Shown here: positions 16,025-24,933 of the stretch, piece by piece
Layout of the letters: every line of letters begins with the position of its first letter
Numbering within the stretch: position 1 is the first letter of the stretch
From: Larkinella bovis
GTDB taxonomy: Bacteria > Bacteroidota > Bacteroidia > Cytophagales > Spirosomataceae
Direction of reading: 5' to 3'
Assembly (NCBI RefSeq): GCF_042655385.1
Contig: NZ_JBHSMA010000001.1
Location: 186,001-250,000, forward strand
DNA: 64,000 nucleotides
Made by a program: the position numbers and the translations under genes
Notes under the pieces: generated by a model
Database searches by the model: none
The model's input: only the letters and a program-made list of their open reading frames with translations
Told to the model about the DNA's origin: nothing

Positions 16025-18421
16025 CTAAACGGTTTTTAACAGCTTCCGGCCCCGCCACCGCATGCCCAGCGTGGCGATGAATACCATCGTGGCGGAACTC
16101 ACCGGCATCAGGATGGCGGCCACGACGGGCGATAGATTTCCGCCGATGGCAAACGATAGCCCGATGCAATTGTAGATCAGGGAAATGCAGAAGCTGAACC
16201 GGATCAGGCGCATCCCAAACCGGCTGTAGGCCAGAAACGCGGGCAAATCTTGCAGCGCATCGGCTTCCAGAATTCCGTCGCTGGCGGGGGTAAACTGAAT
16301 CGTGTCGTCGGTTACGGCAATGCCCACATCCGCCTGTTTCAAGGCTCCGGCGTCGTTCAAACCATCACCCACCATCAGGACCTTCTTGCCGGCTTGCTGC
16401 AACGAGCGGATGACATCGAGCTTCTGCTGCGGATGGCAATCGAAAACCATCTGATTCGGGCCGGAAAACCAGCGTTGGAGATCGGCGCGGGCGGCATCGT
16501 TATCACCGGAAAGGAGCTGGAGCGAGTAGTTCGTCCGCAACTTCGACAGCATGGTTCGGATGCCCGGCCGGTATTGATTGGGAAACCAGAAACAGCCGCG
16601 ATAGACGTCGTCGATGCTGACGTGAACAACGGAGCCCTCGCCCCCGGTTTCGGAGCCTGTGGATGGTTGAACGAACGAACGTGAACCAATCCGGACGGGG
16701 ATCTGCCCGTCGATTAATCCCCTGATGCCCTGGCCCGGAATTTCCGTCAGGTTGCGAACCGGAAAAACCGTCGCTTCGGACAAATAAGCGGTGAGTTTGC
16801 GACTCAGCGGGTGAATCGACTGGCGCGTCAGCGATGCAACCAGCGAACGCTCGGTTTCGGTCAGCGGGTTTTCAAAATTCTCCACAACCGGAGCCGTGGT
16901 GTTGGAGGTCAGCGTCCCGGTTTTGTCGAACACGATGGTATCGCAGGCCGCCATTTGTTCCATGATGTCGGCATTCTTCAGGTAAAACTTCAGCTTCCCC
17001 AGCATCCGCATGCCATTGCCGAGCGCGAAGGGATACGAGAGCGACAGGACGCACGGACAGGCAATGATCAGAATGGCCGTAAAAGCATTGACGGCTTTCG
17101 TCGGATCATTGACGTACCAATAGGTGCCGACCAGAAAAGCCAGCGTTAAAACCGTGATGGTGAAATAATTGCCAACCGCGTCGGCGAAGGTGCGAATCCG
17201 GCTGGGTTTGTTTTTGCGGAAGGCGTCATTGTTCCAGAGCTGAGTCAGGTAGCTTTGCGAGACTTCCCGGACCACTTCCAGTTCGATGGCTTCGCCCAGT
17301 TGCTTGCCGCCCGCGTAGAGCAGCGAACCCGGTTTTTTGGGCTCCGGTTCCGACTCGCCCGTGACAAAACTGTAGTCGATCGTCGCCTGACCGTGGTACA
17401 GAATGCCATCGGCCGGAATCAATTCCCCGTTGCGAATCCGGATGCGGTCGCCTTTTTTCAAGGATGCCACCGGAACCGACTGTTCGCCGGTTGGTACCAA
17501 CCGGGTCACCGCCAGCGGAAAATACGATTTATAATCGCGCTCGAACGACAGAAAATCGTAGGTGCGTTTCTGAAACCATTTGCCGATGAGCAGGAAGAAA
17601 ATCAGCCCCGTGACCGAATCGAAATAGCCCGACCCGGTGTGGGTCAGCACTTCGTAGACGCCCCGGAAATACGCGGTCAGGACACCAACCAGAATCGGCA
17701 GATCGATATTGATCATCTTCCGGCGCAGGGCCGCCCCGACCGACTGAAAGTATTCCCAGCCCGAGTAAAAAACCACCGGTGTCGCCAGCGCCCAGTTCAG
17801 GTAGCCGAACAGCCGCTGAAAAGCCGGGTCGTCGAGTCCCAGGTATTCGGGGAAGCTGAACAGCATGATGTTTCCGGCGCAGAAACCGGCGACCGCCAGT
17901 TTGTACAACTGCGGTTTGTACGACGGTTTTTGCTGCTCCTGCACCACATCGTTCAGGCTGATCAGCGGTTCGTAGCCCAGCGAGGTCAGGAGTTCGGCGA
18001 GTTGCCGGAGCGACAACTCCTTGGGCCGGAACGAAACGTGAACGTGCTTTTTGAGAAAATCGACCGTGGAGCGCTGGATGGCCGGGTGGAGTCGGTAGAG
18101 GTGTTCCAGCAGGTACAAACAGGAACTGCAATGGATGGAGGGAACGTAAAAAGTAACCCGTGACTGCTGGCCATCCGTGAACTCGATGAGTTGAGCGATG
18201 ATATCGGGATGATCCAGAAACTCCAGCCGGGGCAGTCGGGGCGATTGGCCGGGTGCCGTCGTCAGATCGTAATACTGACAGAGCTGGTTGTTGTTCAAAA
18301 CCTGATAAACGGCTTGGCAACCTTCGCAGCAAAACGGTTTATCTTCAAAAAAGAGGGAGCCGTTGTCACACGACTGGCCGCAGTGGTAACAACTGAGGCT
18401 CGTAACCGTACTCGTATTCAT
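16025..18421 (-). CDS. ccoI: Copper-translocating P-type ATPase, CcoI/FixI type
   Basis: P1B-type ATPase that exports copper across the inner membrane; CcoI members supply the cbb3 oxidase rather than detoxify. The N-terminus has a Cys-rich metal-binding region (CYHCGQSC, then CCEGC near residues 11-35) and an HMA-like domain with HCSSC near residue 98, the arrangement seen in CcoI. The CPC motif (IIACPCVLSL, about 453-462), phosphorylation loop DKTGTLT (about 499), HP motif SIHPLS and hinge GDGLNDAGALK (about 690) are all intact. The length of 798 fits. It is divergent from hemN across a 206-base gap. The cco structural operon lies 4.5 kb away, so the maturation genes are split over two loci here. 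Confidence 0.92.
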   Translation of the reverse strand: MNTSTVTSLSCYHCGQSCDNGSLFFEDKPFCCEGCQAVYQVLNNNQLCQYYDLTTAPGQSPRLPRLEFLDHPDIIAQLIEFTDGQQSRVTFYVPSIHCSSCLYLLEHLYRLHPAIQRSTVDFLKKHVHVSFRPKELSLRQLAELLTSLGYEPLISLNDVVQEQQKPSYKPQLYKLAVAGFCAGNIMLFSFPEYLGLDDPAFQRLFGYLNWALATPVVFYSGWEYFQSVGAALRRKMINIDLPILVGVLTAYFRGVYEVLTHTGSGYFDSVTGLIFFLLIGKWFQKRTYDFLSFERDYKSYFPLAVTRLVPTGEQSVPVASLKKGDRIRIRNGELIPADGILYHGQATIDYSFVTGESEPEPKKPGSLLYAGGKQLGEAIELEVVREVSQSYLTQLWNNDAFRKNKPSRIRTFADAVGNYFTITVLTLAFLVGTYWYVNDPTKAVNAFTAILIIACPCVLSLSYPFALGNGMRMLGKLKFYLKNADIMEQMAACDTIVFDKTGTLTSNTTAPVVENFENPLTETERSLVASLTRQSIHPLSRKLTAYLSEATVFPVRNLTEIPGQGIRGLIDGQIPVRIGSRSFVQPSTGSETGGEGSVVHVSIDDVYRGCFWFPNQYRPGIRTMLSKLRTNYSLQLLSGDNDAARADLQRWFSGPNQMVFDCHPQQKLDVIRSLQQAGKKVLMVGDGLNDAGALKQADVGIAVTDDTIQFTPASDGILEADALQDLPAFLAYSRFGMRLIRFSFCISLIYNCIGLSFAIGGNLSPVVAAILMPVSSATMVFIATLGMRWRGRKLLKTV

Positions 18422-18581
18422 GATCTGTAAATTTTCCGAAATCTCGCTGTTTATCAGACCGGTTTTCCTGAGAAGAATCAGTTCGTACCCTGATTTTGCT
18501 TACAACCCGGGAGCAGAATTTGGGGCAGCTTTGAAAAAAAATCAGGACGGAAATACACCCGGTAACTTCGAAAGCCGACCG

Positions 18582-18593
18582 AAAACCGGTTTT
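18582..18593. promoter_or_regulatory. Perfect 12-bp palindrome in the ccoI-hemN divergent region
   Basis: AAAACCGGTTTT, flanked by CG on both sides, lies 35 bases upstream of hemN. It is a doubled copy of the octamer that is over-represented throughout the window. It may be an operator or only an instance of that genome-wide word. Confidence 0.35.
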
Positions 18594-18627
18594 TCGTTCC
18601 ATTCCTGTGATTCCGGTTCTTTAGCTT

Positions 18628-19992
18628 ATGTCGACGCTCATTCAGAAATACAATGTTCCCGGCCCGCGCTATACCTCTTACCCGACGGTGCCCTTCTGGG
18701 AGCCCGATTCATTCAGCGAAACCGCCTGGATCGATCAGTTGCAGCAGCGGTTTTCGGCTAGTCACGGGGAAAAGGGCATCAGTCTCTACATTCACCTGCC
18801 GTACTGCGAGAGCCTTTGTACGTTCTGCGGTTGCAACAAACGCATCACGAAAAACCACGCGGTCGAACAACCGTACATTGACGCCGTGCTGGCCGAATGG
18901 AATCTCTATTGTGACCTTTTGCCGGAAAAACCGCGCATTGCGGAACTGCACCTGGGCGGAGGAACACCGAGTTTCTTTCAGCCCGAAAACCTGAAACGGC
19001 TGCTGGATGGCCTGTTCGTGTCGGCCATTCGTCCGACCGACGGGTTTGAATACGGCTGGGAGGGCCACCCCAACAACACCACCCGCGCGCATTTACAGGT
19101 TCTGTACGATTACGGTTTTCGGCGGGTCAGTTTTGGCGTACAGGATTATGACCCGGTCGTTCAGCGGGCCATTCATCGGATCCAACCGTTTGCCAATGTG
19201 CAGCAGGTGACCGCCTGGGCGCGGGAAATAGGCTATACCTCCATCAGCCACGACCTGGTTTTCGGCCTGCCTTTTCAACGGATCGAATCCATCCGGCAAA
19301 CCGTCGAACAGACCCTGCAACTCCGCCCGGATCGGATTTCGTTTTATTCTTATGCCCATGTTCCCTGGCTGAAAGGCAACGGCCAGCGCGGTTTTCGCGA
19401 CGAAGATTTGCCGTCCGGCGACCAGAAACGGGCCTTGTACGAAACTGGTCGGGCGATGCTGGAAGCCAATGGGTATTCCGAAATCGGGATGGATCACTTT
19501 GCCCTGCCCCACGATTCGTTGTACAGGGCGCAGCAGACCGGCACGCTGCACCGGAATTTTATGGGCTACACCACGCAGCAAACGGAGGTACTGATCGGCC
19601 TGGGCGTGTCGGCTATTGGGGATACCGGAACCGCTTTTGCCCAGAACGAGAAAGAGATCAACGCTTACCTTCATCGGGTGCAGGCCGGACAACTGCCGCT
19701 GCTGCGGGGCCACCAACTCAGTGGGCAGGACCGGTTTATTCGCCGGCAGATTCTGAATATCATCTGTCGGTCGGAAACCCGCTGGCAGCCCGATGACTGG
19801 TCGGAAGAGGAATGGGAGCAACTGGAACCGAAGTTAAATGACCTCAGCGCCGACGGGCTGATTACCTTCGACGATGGCGGTTTGCGGGTTTTGCCGCTGG
19901 GTCAACCATTTCTGCGCAACATCTGCATGGCTTTTGATGTACGATTGCAACGGGCTAACGCAACCAGAAATCTGTTTTCCCAGACGGTTTAA
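18628..19992 (+). CDS. hemN: Oxygen-independent coproporphyrinogen III oxidase (HemN)
   Basis: Cytoplasmic radical-SAM enzyme that decarboxylates coproporphyrinogen III to protoporphyrinogen IX without oxygen. The cluster motif CESLCTFCGC (about residues 59-68) has the CxxxCxxC spacing plus the extra Cys typical of HemN. YTSYPT near residue 16 and LHLGGGTPSFF near 110 are family signatures, and the C-terminal HemN domain is present. The length of 454 residues fits true HemN rather than HemW. Its neighbour is the divergent ccoI. In many bacteria hemN and cco genes share low-oxygen control because the oxidase needs extra heme when oxygen is scarce. A 17-bp-stem hairpin follows the gene. Confidence 0.94.
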   Translation: MSTLIQKYNVPGPRYTSYPTVPFWEPDSFSETAWIDQLQQRFSASHGEKGISLYIHLPYCESLCTFCGCNKRITKNHAVEQPYIDAVLAEWNLYCDLLPEKPRIAELHLGGGTPSFFQPENLKRLLDGLFVSAIRPTDGFEYGWEGHPNNTTRAHLQVLYDYGFRRVSFGVQDYDPVVQRAIHRIQPFANVQQVTAWAREIGYTSISHDLVFGLPFQRIESIRQTVEQTLQLRPDRISFYSYAHVPWLKGNGQRGFRDEDLPSGDQKRALYETGRAMLEANGYSEIGMDHFALPHDSLYRAQQTGTLHRNFMGYTTQQTEVLIGLGVSAIGDTGTAFAQNEKEINAYLHRVQAGQLPLLRGHQLSGQDRFIRRQILNIICRSETRWQPDDWSEEEWEQLEPKLNDLSADGLITFDDGGLRVLPLGQPFLRNICMAFDVRLQRANATRNLFSQTV

Positions 19993-20010
19993 TGAGAAAA
20001 TCACCAGGCC

Positions 20011-20047
20011 TTGCTAGCCGGGATGATCTGATCATCCCGGCTAGCAA
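20011..20047 (+). terminator. Hairpin after hemN
   Basis: Perfect 17-bp stem (TTGCTAGCCGGGATGAT at 20011-20027 and its complement at 20031-20047) with a three-base loop. No T-run follows, so it may act as a 3'-end processing or Rho-linked terminator. Confidence 0.7.
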
Positions 20048-20110
20048 CCATTCATCCCAGGATTTCTGCCGCCAAAGTACTATGTATAGCAAGGTACCTT
20101 GGAGTTGTGA

Positions 20111-20118
20111 TACCTTTG
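20111..20118 (+). promoter_or_regulatory. Bacteroidota -7 element upstream of the small secreted protein gene
   Basis: TACCTTTG matches TAnnTTTG exactly; it would give a leader of about 75 bases. No clear TTTG is found at -33. Confidence 0.4.
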
Positions 20119-20200
20119 AGTCATTCAAACGGCCCGCGAAGCAAGACGCCGATCCAACCCAGTAACAACAAGCACGAAGAACCCATAAACAACAAGACTG

Positions 20201-20596
20201 ATGAAAACCGTCGTTACCTCCGCCCTGATGGCCCTGCTGTTCGCAACCGCTCCGGCTGCTTTTGCCGCCGATAACAAAGAAACTGCTGAAACCAAATCAA
20301 CTTTCCAGAGTGCGGTTTATCCGATGGCCAACAGCATGAAAGTGAGCGTAAACATCAATAAACCGAAAGACTGCCCGGTGAAGGTCCGCCTACTGAACGA
20401 GTCCGGTGAAACGCTGTCGGTTTTGAAACTGGGCAAGGACAACGAGTCGTCGAGCATCCGGTTTGACCTGAATAATCTCGGGGATGGTGTGTACAAAGTT
20501 GAAGTGTCCGACGGCGTCAGAACGGACGTGAAAGAAGTGAAAGTGCAGACCAGCACCCCCGTGGCGACTGCTTACCGGGCGATCGTGCTGAACTGA
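20201..20596 (+). CDS. Small secreted beta-sandwich-like protein, function unknown
   Basis: A 131-residue exported protein. The signal peptide is MKTVVTSALMALLFATAPAAFAA. The mature part is about 108 residues with alternating strands: SMKVSVNINKPKDCPVKVRLLNESGETL, then LGDGVYKVEVSDG, a pattern of small Ig-like or T9SS-tail-like domains. One Cys is present, in DCPVKV. There is no enzyme motif. Similar small proteins are common and abundant in Spirosoma-like bacteria, from memory only. A strong terminator follows about 140 bases later. Confidence 0.75.
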   Translation: MKTVVTSALMALLFATAPAAFAADNKETAETKSTFQSAVYPMANSMKVSVNINKPKDCPVKVRLLNESGETLSVLKLGKDNESSSIRFDLNNLGDGVYKVEVSDGVRTDVKEVKVQTSTPVATAYRAIVLN

Positions 20597-20734
20597 TTTT
20601 GCGCAAACGTTTACAATTTGTTAACCCACGAGCAACCGGATTCGTGCTAGTTTTGTAGCTCTCGCATCTCATGTTCATTGGGTATTCAAACAGTCTGACG
20701 GTTTCCGGCAGGCTCTGTTTCAACGAACCGGACG

Positions 20735-20770
20735 ACAAATCCCGGCCATTTTGCCGGGATTTGTTTTTTT
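20735..20770 (+). terminator. Strong intrinsic terminator
   Basis: Twelve-bp stem ACAAATCCCGGC (20735-20746) / GCCGGGATTTGT (20753-20764) with a T-run. It ends the transcript of the small secreted protein gene. Confidence 0.9.
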
Positions 20771-20782
20771 GTAAACTTTCAA

Positions 20783-21378
20783 TCAGCGGTTTTCGTCTGC
20801 ACAGTATTGCAGGTGACGAACCTCCGACTGAAAGGCCGTAATCTGCCGGGTCTGTACCCGGATCATAGCTTTCGTCGAAAGCAGTTTTCGGAAAGTCGTA
20901 CAATGATCCATCAGAGAAGTACCCGATGCACCCGGTTTTGAGGGAAATATATTTCCTGATGACGTCAATAGCGTTATTTCCTGCGCCTGCTGCTGAAGTT
21001 GTTCGGTCAGGTTCAGCAAAACCGCATCCGGCTGGCCCGACATGACGGCCATTCGCTGAAGGGTAAGGGTCGATCGAGAGAGTTAAGTAATTGATTATAA
21101 AGGATTTGAAGTTCGACAGGTACGGGATTGGGCTTCCAGAAAACCGAATAAGCTGGCGTTTCTACCTTGCAGGAACGCCAGATAGCCCAGATCGATAAAC
21201 CCACGAACAGAAGTAGCCAGAAAGTCTGATTGAGTCGCCGGAGCAGAAGAACACGCAGGGAATACGGCACGCTGTCATTCGAAAAGTTACCGTAAAATTC
21301 TGGGATAGAAGTGACCTCAGTATGAACACAATGTAAATCGTTTGCGAAGTTTTGGTTACTATAAATACATCCCACCAC
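20783..21378 (-). pseudogene. Probable frameshifted small membrane/coiled-coil protein
   Basis: Two overlapping minus-strand frames may be one broken gene. The first (21378 to 21013) has a membrane helix (FWLLLFVGLSIWAIW, about residues 53-67) and runs to LYNQLLNSLDRP. The second (20783-21052, 89 residues) begins MAVMSGQPDAVLLNLTEQLQQQAQEI and looks like a continuing coiled coil. Read just upstream of that Met, the second frame gives STLTLQR, which would follow the first frame smoothly if one base were lost near 21060. Otherwise they are two overlapping small genes. No family is recognised, and the second start has no ribosome site. Confidence 0.35.
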
Positions 21379-21437
21379 TGTACGTGCGGATCGGACAGCT
21401 AGTTATTTCCCATACGATGTACCAACCGGTAGTGCGG

Positions 21438-21605
21438 TCCGGAGGGCATTCGGCAGGTGTTTATTTTGCCTGGTCGCTTTTGGATACCTTCGAATGGACG
21501 AAAAGGGACCGGCCGCGTTGCGGGCTTGTATACGTCGATTGCCCGGTGCAGCAGCGCATTGTCAACGAATAGGGGTACTGGTTCCGGAAGCTTCTGCCAA
21601 ACTGA
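21438..21605 (+). pseudogene. Remnant of a GH1 beta-glucosidase C-terminus
   Basis: The plus-strand frame reads GVYFAWSLLDTFEW at about 21456-21497, then CGLVYVDCPVQQRIVNE. This matches the strongly conserved end of family GH1 beta-glucosidases (the GYFxWSLLDNFEW block followed by the FGLVYVDY...R block). It meets TAG at 21570, yet the same frame continues GYWFRKLLPN to a second stop at 21603, which is the usual last helix of GH1. Upstream of about 21438 no GH1 sequence is recognisable in any frame. The catalytic domain is gone, so this is a decayed fragment, not a gene. Confidence 0.7.
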
Positions 21606-21921
21606 AGTTTTAGAATATTTACCGTTGCCAATAGTCCAACTGCCTATTTTTTAGTATAACGAAAAGAAATAATTCAACATAATAGGGATTCCCGGCAACT
21701 GCCTGGCTCTAGTGTCTTGAATGCGTGTTATTCATCATAGGTTGGTTGACCACAGGCTCCGGCAATTGCTGGAGCTTTGTATTTTACGGTTTACAAGGTT
21801 CGCAACCGCTGGATGGGCAAACTTTTCAGCACCGAAAGATAAACCGTATACCGAAAACCGTTTTGTAATGAAAACCGGGCGGTTTCGTCTATGCAGGTGA
21901 AAACCTAATCACTGCCGACGG
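21606..21921. other. Intergenic region, 316 bases
   Basis: No gene is supported. A short hairpin (CTCCGGCAATTGCTGGAG, 21757-21774) followed by CTTTGTATTTT may be the old terminator of the GH1 remnant. The rest is AT-rich and presumably carries the promoter of the DUF4369 gene. Confidence 0.45.
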
Positions 21922-22626
21922 ATGAAACTCCCGAAACTCCTGCTGCTCGTTCTGCTCTACTTTTTGTTAATCAAATGCTCCGCGCAGGTCCCTTCGGGTT
22001 ACCGGGTCAGGGGCCATATCCGCGGGTTGCCGGATCGGACGAAAATTTACCTGATTGATGGCGGACAACGGAAAATCATCGACTCGGCGGTGGTTTATCA
22101 GGAGCGGTTTGAGATCAATGGAACCCTGCCGGAACCGGCGCATACCTATCTGTACGCGGGCCGGGGCAGCGTGAGCCTGAAGCTGGCCGATATTCTGCTC
22201 GACAACCGAAACCTGGAGGTAGAAGGAATGCGACCGGTTTACGACAGCGTGGTGGTCAAAGGGTCGGACATCGACCGGCTGTGGAAAGAGTGGTGGCAGG
22301 AAGACCAGAAAATCGGCTACCAGCGCTTCCGCATCAAACAGGTTTACGATTCGCTATCGGCAAAAGAGGATACTGCCAACGCGGCTATTTTAAAACAAAT
22401 CGTGGACGAACTGACCGCCCACCGGATCGGGCTGCTGAAAGCCTACGTCAGGCGGTACAGTACGAGCGCGGTGGGAGCGGCCCTGCCGACGCTGTGTACA
22501 CTGAGCAATTACCTGACCCGAGCCGATTACCTGGAGATGTACCAAATCCTGTCACCCACCTGGCAGCGGTCCCGATTTGGCCGGGAAATTCTGGCTGAAG
22601 CCGGTAAGAAGGGTTTCCAGCCGTGA
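21922..22626 (+). CDS. DUF4369 domain protein lacking a thioredoxin domain
   Basis: Exported protein of 234 residues. The signal (MKLPKLLLLVLLYFLLIKCSAQ) may be a lipoprotein signal, with LIKC as lipobox, or simple cleavage after SAQ. The mature N-terminus YRVRGHIRGLPDRTKIYLIDGGQRKIIDSAVV is the DUF4369 pattern that precedes TlpA-like thioredoxin domains in Bacteroidota; compare the full-length protein at 34093-35220. Here the helical linker ends at GREILAEAGKKGFQP and stops, just where the thioredoxin domain should begin, and no CxxC is present. It may be a truncated paralogue or a functional short form. Downstream bases do not visibly continue the domain. Confidence 0.75.
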   Translation: MKLPKLLLLVLLYFLLIKCSAQVPSGYRVRGHIRGLPDRTKIYLIDGGQRKIIDSAVVYQERFEINGTLPEPAHTYLYAGRGSVSLKLADILLDNRNLEVEGMRPVYDSVVVKGSDIDRLWKEWWQEDQKIGYQRFRIKQVYDSLSAKEDTANAAILKQIVDELTAHRIGLLKAYVRRYSTSAVGAALPTLCTLSNYLTRADYLEMYQILSPTWQRSRFGREILAEAGKKGFQP

Positions 22627-22630
22627 GCCC

Positions 22631-22822
22631 CTATCCGAAAAACAACATGATCGCAATCATGACAAAGGTGAAAACCACCAGCCAGTCGGGACCGACGGGT
22701 TTGGGGTTTTTGCGGCCCGGTTTGGAAAACCGGTTATAGAAATGCGCTAGCCTTGCCGGGCGGTTATGGAGTGCACGCTGAAAAGCCAGGGGGAAAGTCA
22801 TGATGCCGTGCGATTGATTCAC
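22631..22822 (-). CDS. Possible small membrane protein (63 aa)
   Basis: Minus-strand frame ending four bases after the DUF4369 stop. The C-terminal 18 residues (WLVVFTFVMIAIMLFFG) form a credible membrane helix after a basic, Pro-rich segment (FSKPGRKNPKPVGPD). The start could be the Met at 22822 or 22801. There is no homology I recognise. Composition argues mildly for a real gene. Confidence 0.4.
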   Translation of the reverse strand: MNQSHGIMTFPLAFQRALHNRPARLAHFYNRFSKPGRKNPKPVGPDWLVVFTFVMIAIMLFFG

Positions 22823-22926
22823 GACTCAAAACTGGTGGCAGGTTCTTAAGCTAGCCTGAAGATCTGCTTAGAATTTACTTAGAGGCTAAAATTCATAGCC
22901 AGCCGTCCTGTGCAGAAGAAGGGAAG

Positions 22927-23047
22927 CGGTTTTCGGTAATCGGTTTACAGGTTATGGTAGTCTGGTTTCGATTGCGCCACTTTGACGGGACCATGAACAC
23001 CTGTAGATACCATAAACCAAAAACTGTAAACCGATTACCGGAAACCG
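22927..23047. repeat. Long inverted repeat past the heparinase gene
   Basis: The 24-base arm at 22927-22950 (CGGTTTTCGGTAATCGGTTT...) pairs with 23024-23047 with one mismatch. Pairing continues through GTTATGGTA (22951-22959) and TACCATAAAC (23008-23017). The right arm resembles sequence at 50547-50572 (CTGTAAAC, then CGGAAAACCGG). It lies just beyond the 3' end of the heparinase-like gene and may be its 3'-end hairpin. Confidence 0.8.
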
Positions 23048-23055
23048 GAAAACAC

Positions 23056-24933
23056 CTATCGGGGCCACTTTGCCAGCGGCTCAGCGTTTTTTTTGCTTCG
23101 TTTGGCGGCTTTTTCGGGAACGAGTAAGACAGTAAGGGCTTTTTGGGACTGGGCCGGAACCTGAATTTCAAAACCGACCCGGATGGTGCCGGGGTTGGGC
23201 GCATCGAACGGATTGGGCGGATCGGTGGTCCAGGTTTTCAAAACCGCATTGGCCGGTTCCCGCACCTCGAGTATTAGTTTCTTACCGTCTTTGGTTAGCT
23301 CCGCTTTGTTTTTCTGAACGATTTTTACCTCGGCGGGCGTGAGCATGGTCCACCGGACGGTGGCTTCGGTCGAAGCGGTTTCCAGTTCGTCGCGCACCAG
23401 CACATAAGCCTGCTCGACCAGCGCGACCCCGCGTACGGCTTGCTGCAGCGAGCCCGCATACAGGGTGCTCAGGTCGGTTACGGCGTTCATAAAACCGGGT
23501 TTTTTCGAGGAAGAGAGAAGGGCGGCTTTTCCGTTGACTTTCTGAAGTTCGTTGTTGACGGTCAGTGTGTTGTGGACGAAATTATTGTACCGGAAAACCT
23601 GCCAGCGTTGGGAGCCCTGCCGGCTGTTCCATAAATCAACACCTTTCGACTCCAGCGACTCATAGTCCTGCATCCCGAAATCCATCGCCCAGCGGACGCC
23701 ATCCGCTTCCATGACAAACGAGCCGACATCCATGTGGGCGTGGCTCGCCGACGGTGTGCCGGCTTTCAGGCCCAGAAAAATGGCATTCGGATCGCTCCAG
23801 GACGTTCGCATGAGGGCCACCGGCGTTTTGCCGCCCCCGGTCCACATCAGGGTTTTCGGGTCGGCCATCGTGCTCATCGTCACCCCGGCGCTCCACAGCA
23901 GGGTGGCGGGCAGAAGCCGGTTTTTGATGAATTGGCGGGCGTTGTCGTTCATCAGGTGGCCCCGCTCGACCCACAGGAGCGAAGGATCCTTCAGCTTTTC
24001 GGCAAACCAGAACATCGCGGGTTCCAGACCACCTCCATTTCCGGCATCGGAATAATTAAAGGAATTGCCGGAGGGGCCGGTCATGTTTTCCAGATAACCC
24101 GCCGTTTTCAAAAAACCGGGTTTCGCCGTCAGTCCGAAGTCGTTGCCGAACGCTTTTTCCAGCGCGCTGATCAGCATAACGTTAAAGCTGGTTCCGTAGC
24201 CCCAGTAACTGTAGCCCTCCGGGTACGCGCCATCCGGACTGTATTCGGTCATCGGCAGCGCCACGGCATCAATGGCCCGGTTGATGATGTTCTTCGCCAG
24301 CTGCGGCTGTTCTTCAAAAACCGCCAGGGCTCCATACAGCATCCCTGCATTACAAACCTGATTCCAGTTGTTGCTGACTTTTAACCAGTTATTATACTTT
24401 TGGTCAAGTGAAGGTTCAATGCCTTTCTGGAGAATAGCCTGCTGAATAGCCTTGCGTGATTGCTCCGCTAAGCCATAATACAGCCAGTCATACCCGATCG
24501 CCATGGCCATTGTCATCTCACCCACATCCAGAAAATGAGAGGGATTCCAGTCGCTGAAACCGGCAATAGCCACCATTTCCTGCTCCGCCCGTCGCAAATA
24601 ATTTTCCTGCTGGGTCATTCGCCAGGCGTAGGAAAGAAAGAAGATGCGACGCAGGGCTTCGCGGGATTTGCCGAGTAACCGCCGTCCGACCTGAATCCGT
24701 TCAATGGGGCGCTCGTCGAGCAGTTCGTTGCATTCGGCGAGAATAATGGCGTGTAGCCGGGCCCAGGTTTTGTCGGAGTCGATGGTTTGCTTAATCGGGT
24801 CTTCCTCCCCCTTCAGGAGCAGGATTCGCGGGTGCTCCGGCAGCGAAATTGTATTGCCAAGGTGGTCGGTCTGGGCGTTGATCGTCGTTCCGAACAGTGT
24901 TAGCAGGAGGAAAATTTTGACAACGGTTTTCAT
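23056..24933 (-). CDS. Heparinase II/III family protein (exported polysaccharide lyase-like)
   Basis: Periplasmic protein of about 625 residues. ATG 24933 starts MKTVVKIFLLLTLFGTTINA, a clear signal peptide; the frame is open to 24987, but the extra residues are polar. Residues about 40-330 are a helical toroid (FLSYAWRMTQQENYLRRAEQEM, VSNNWNQVCNAGMLYGALA, PDGAYPEGYSYWGYG). The second half opens with SASHAHMDVGSFVMEADGVRWAMDFG, the heparinase II/III-like beta-sandwich start with its metal/active-site His, and continues to a C-terminal beta domain. Tyr and His of the usual lyase site (EGYSYWGYG and ASHAHMD) are present, so lyase activity on uronic-acid-containing glycans is likely; the exact substrate is not. 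It is divergent from the Gfo/Idh/MocA gene and shares the 193-base promoter region. Confidence 0.88.
   Translation of the reverse strand: MKTVVKIFLLLTLFGTTINAQTDHLGNTISLPEHPRILLLKGEEDPIKQTIDSDKTWARLHAIILAECNELLDERPIERIQVGRRLLGKSREALRRIFFLSYAWRMTQQENYLRRAEQEMVAIAGFSDWNPSHFLDVGEMTMAMAIGYDWLYYGLAEQSRKAIQQAILQKGIEPSLDQKYNNWLKVSNNWNQVCNAGMLYGALAVFEEQPQLAKNIINRAIDAVALPMTEYSPDGAYPEGYSYWGYGTSFNVMLISALEKAFGNDFGLTAKPGFLKTAGYLENMTGPSGNSFNYSDAGNGGGLEPAMFWFAEKLKDPSLLWVERGHLMNDNARQFIKNRLLPATLLWSAGVTMSTMADPKTLMWTGGGKTPVALMRTSWSDPNAIFLGLKAGTPSASHAHMDVGSFVMEADGVRWAMDFGMQDYESLESKGVDLWNSRQGSQRWQVFRYNNFVHNTLTVNNELQKVNGKAALLSSSKKPGFMNAVTDLSTLYAGSLQQAVRGVALVEQAYVLVRDELETASTEATVRWTMLTPAEVKIVQKNKAELTKDGKKLILEVREPANAVLKTWTTDPPNPFDAPNPGTIRVGFEIQVPAQSQKALTVLLVPEKAAKRSKKNAEPLAKWPR

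Noticed and set aside
17255..18163. A 302-residue plus-strand frame opposite the ccoI-type ATPase
   Set aside because: Antisense shadow of a gene with all P-type ATPase motifs intact.
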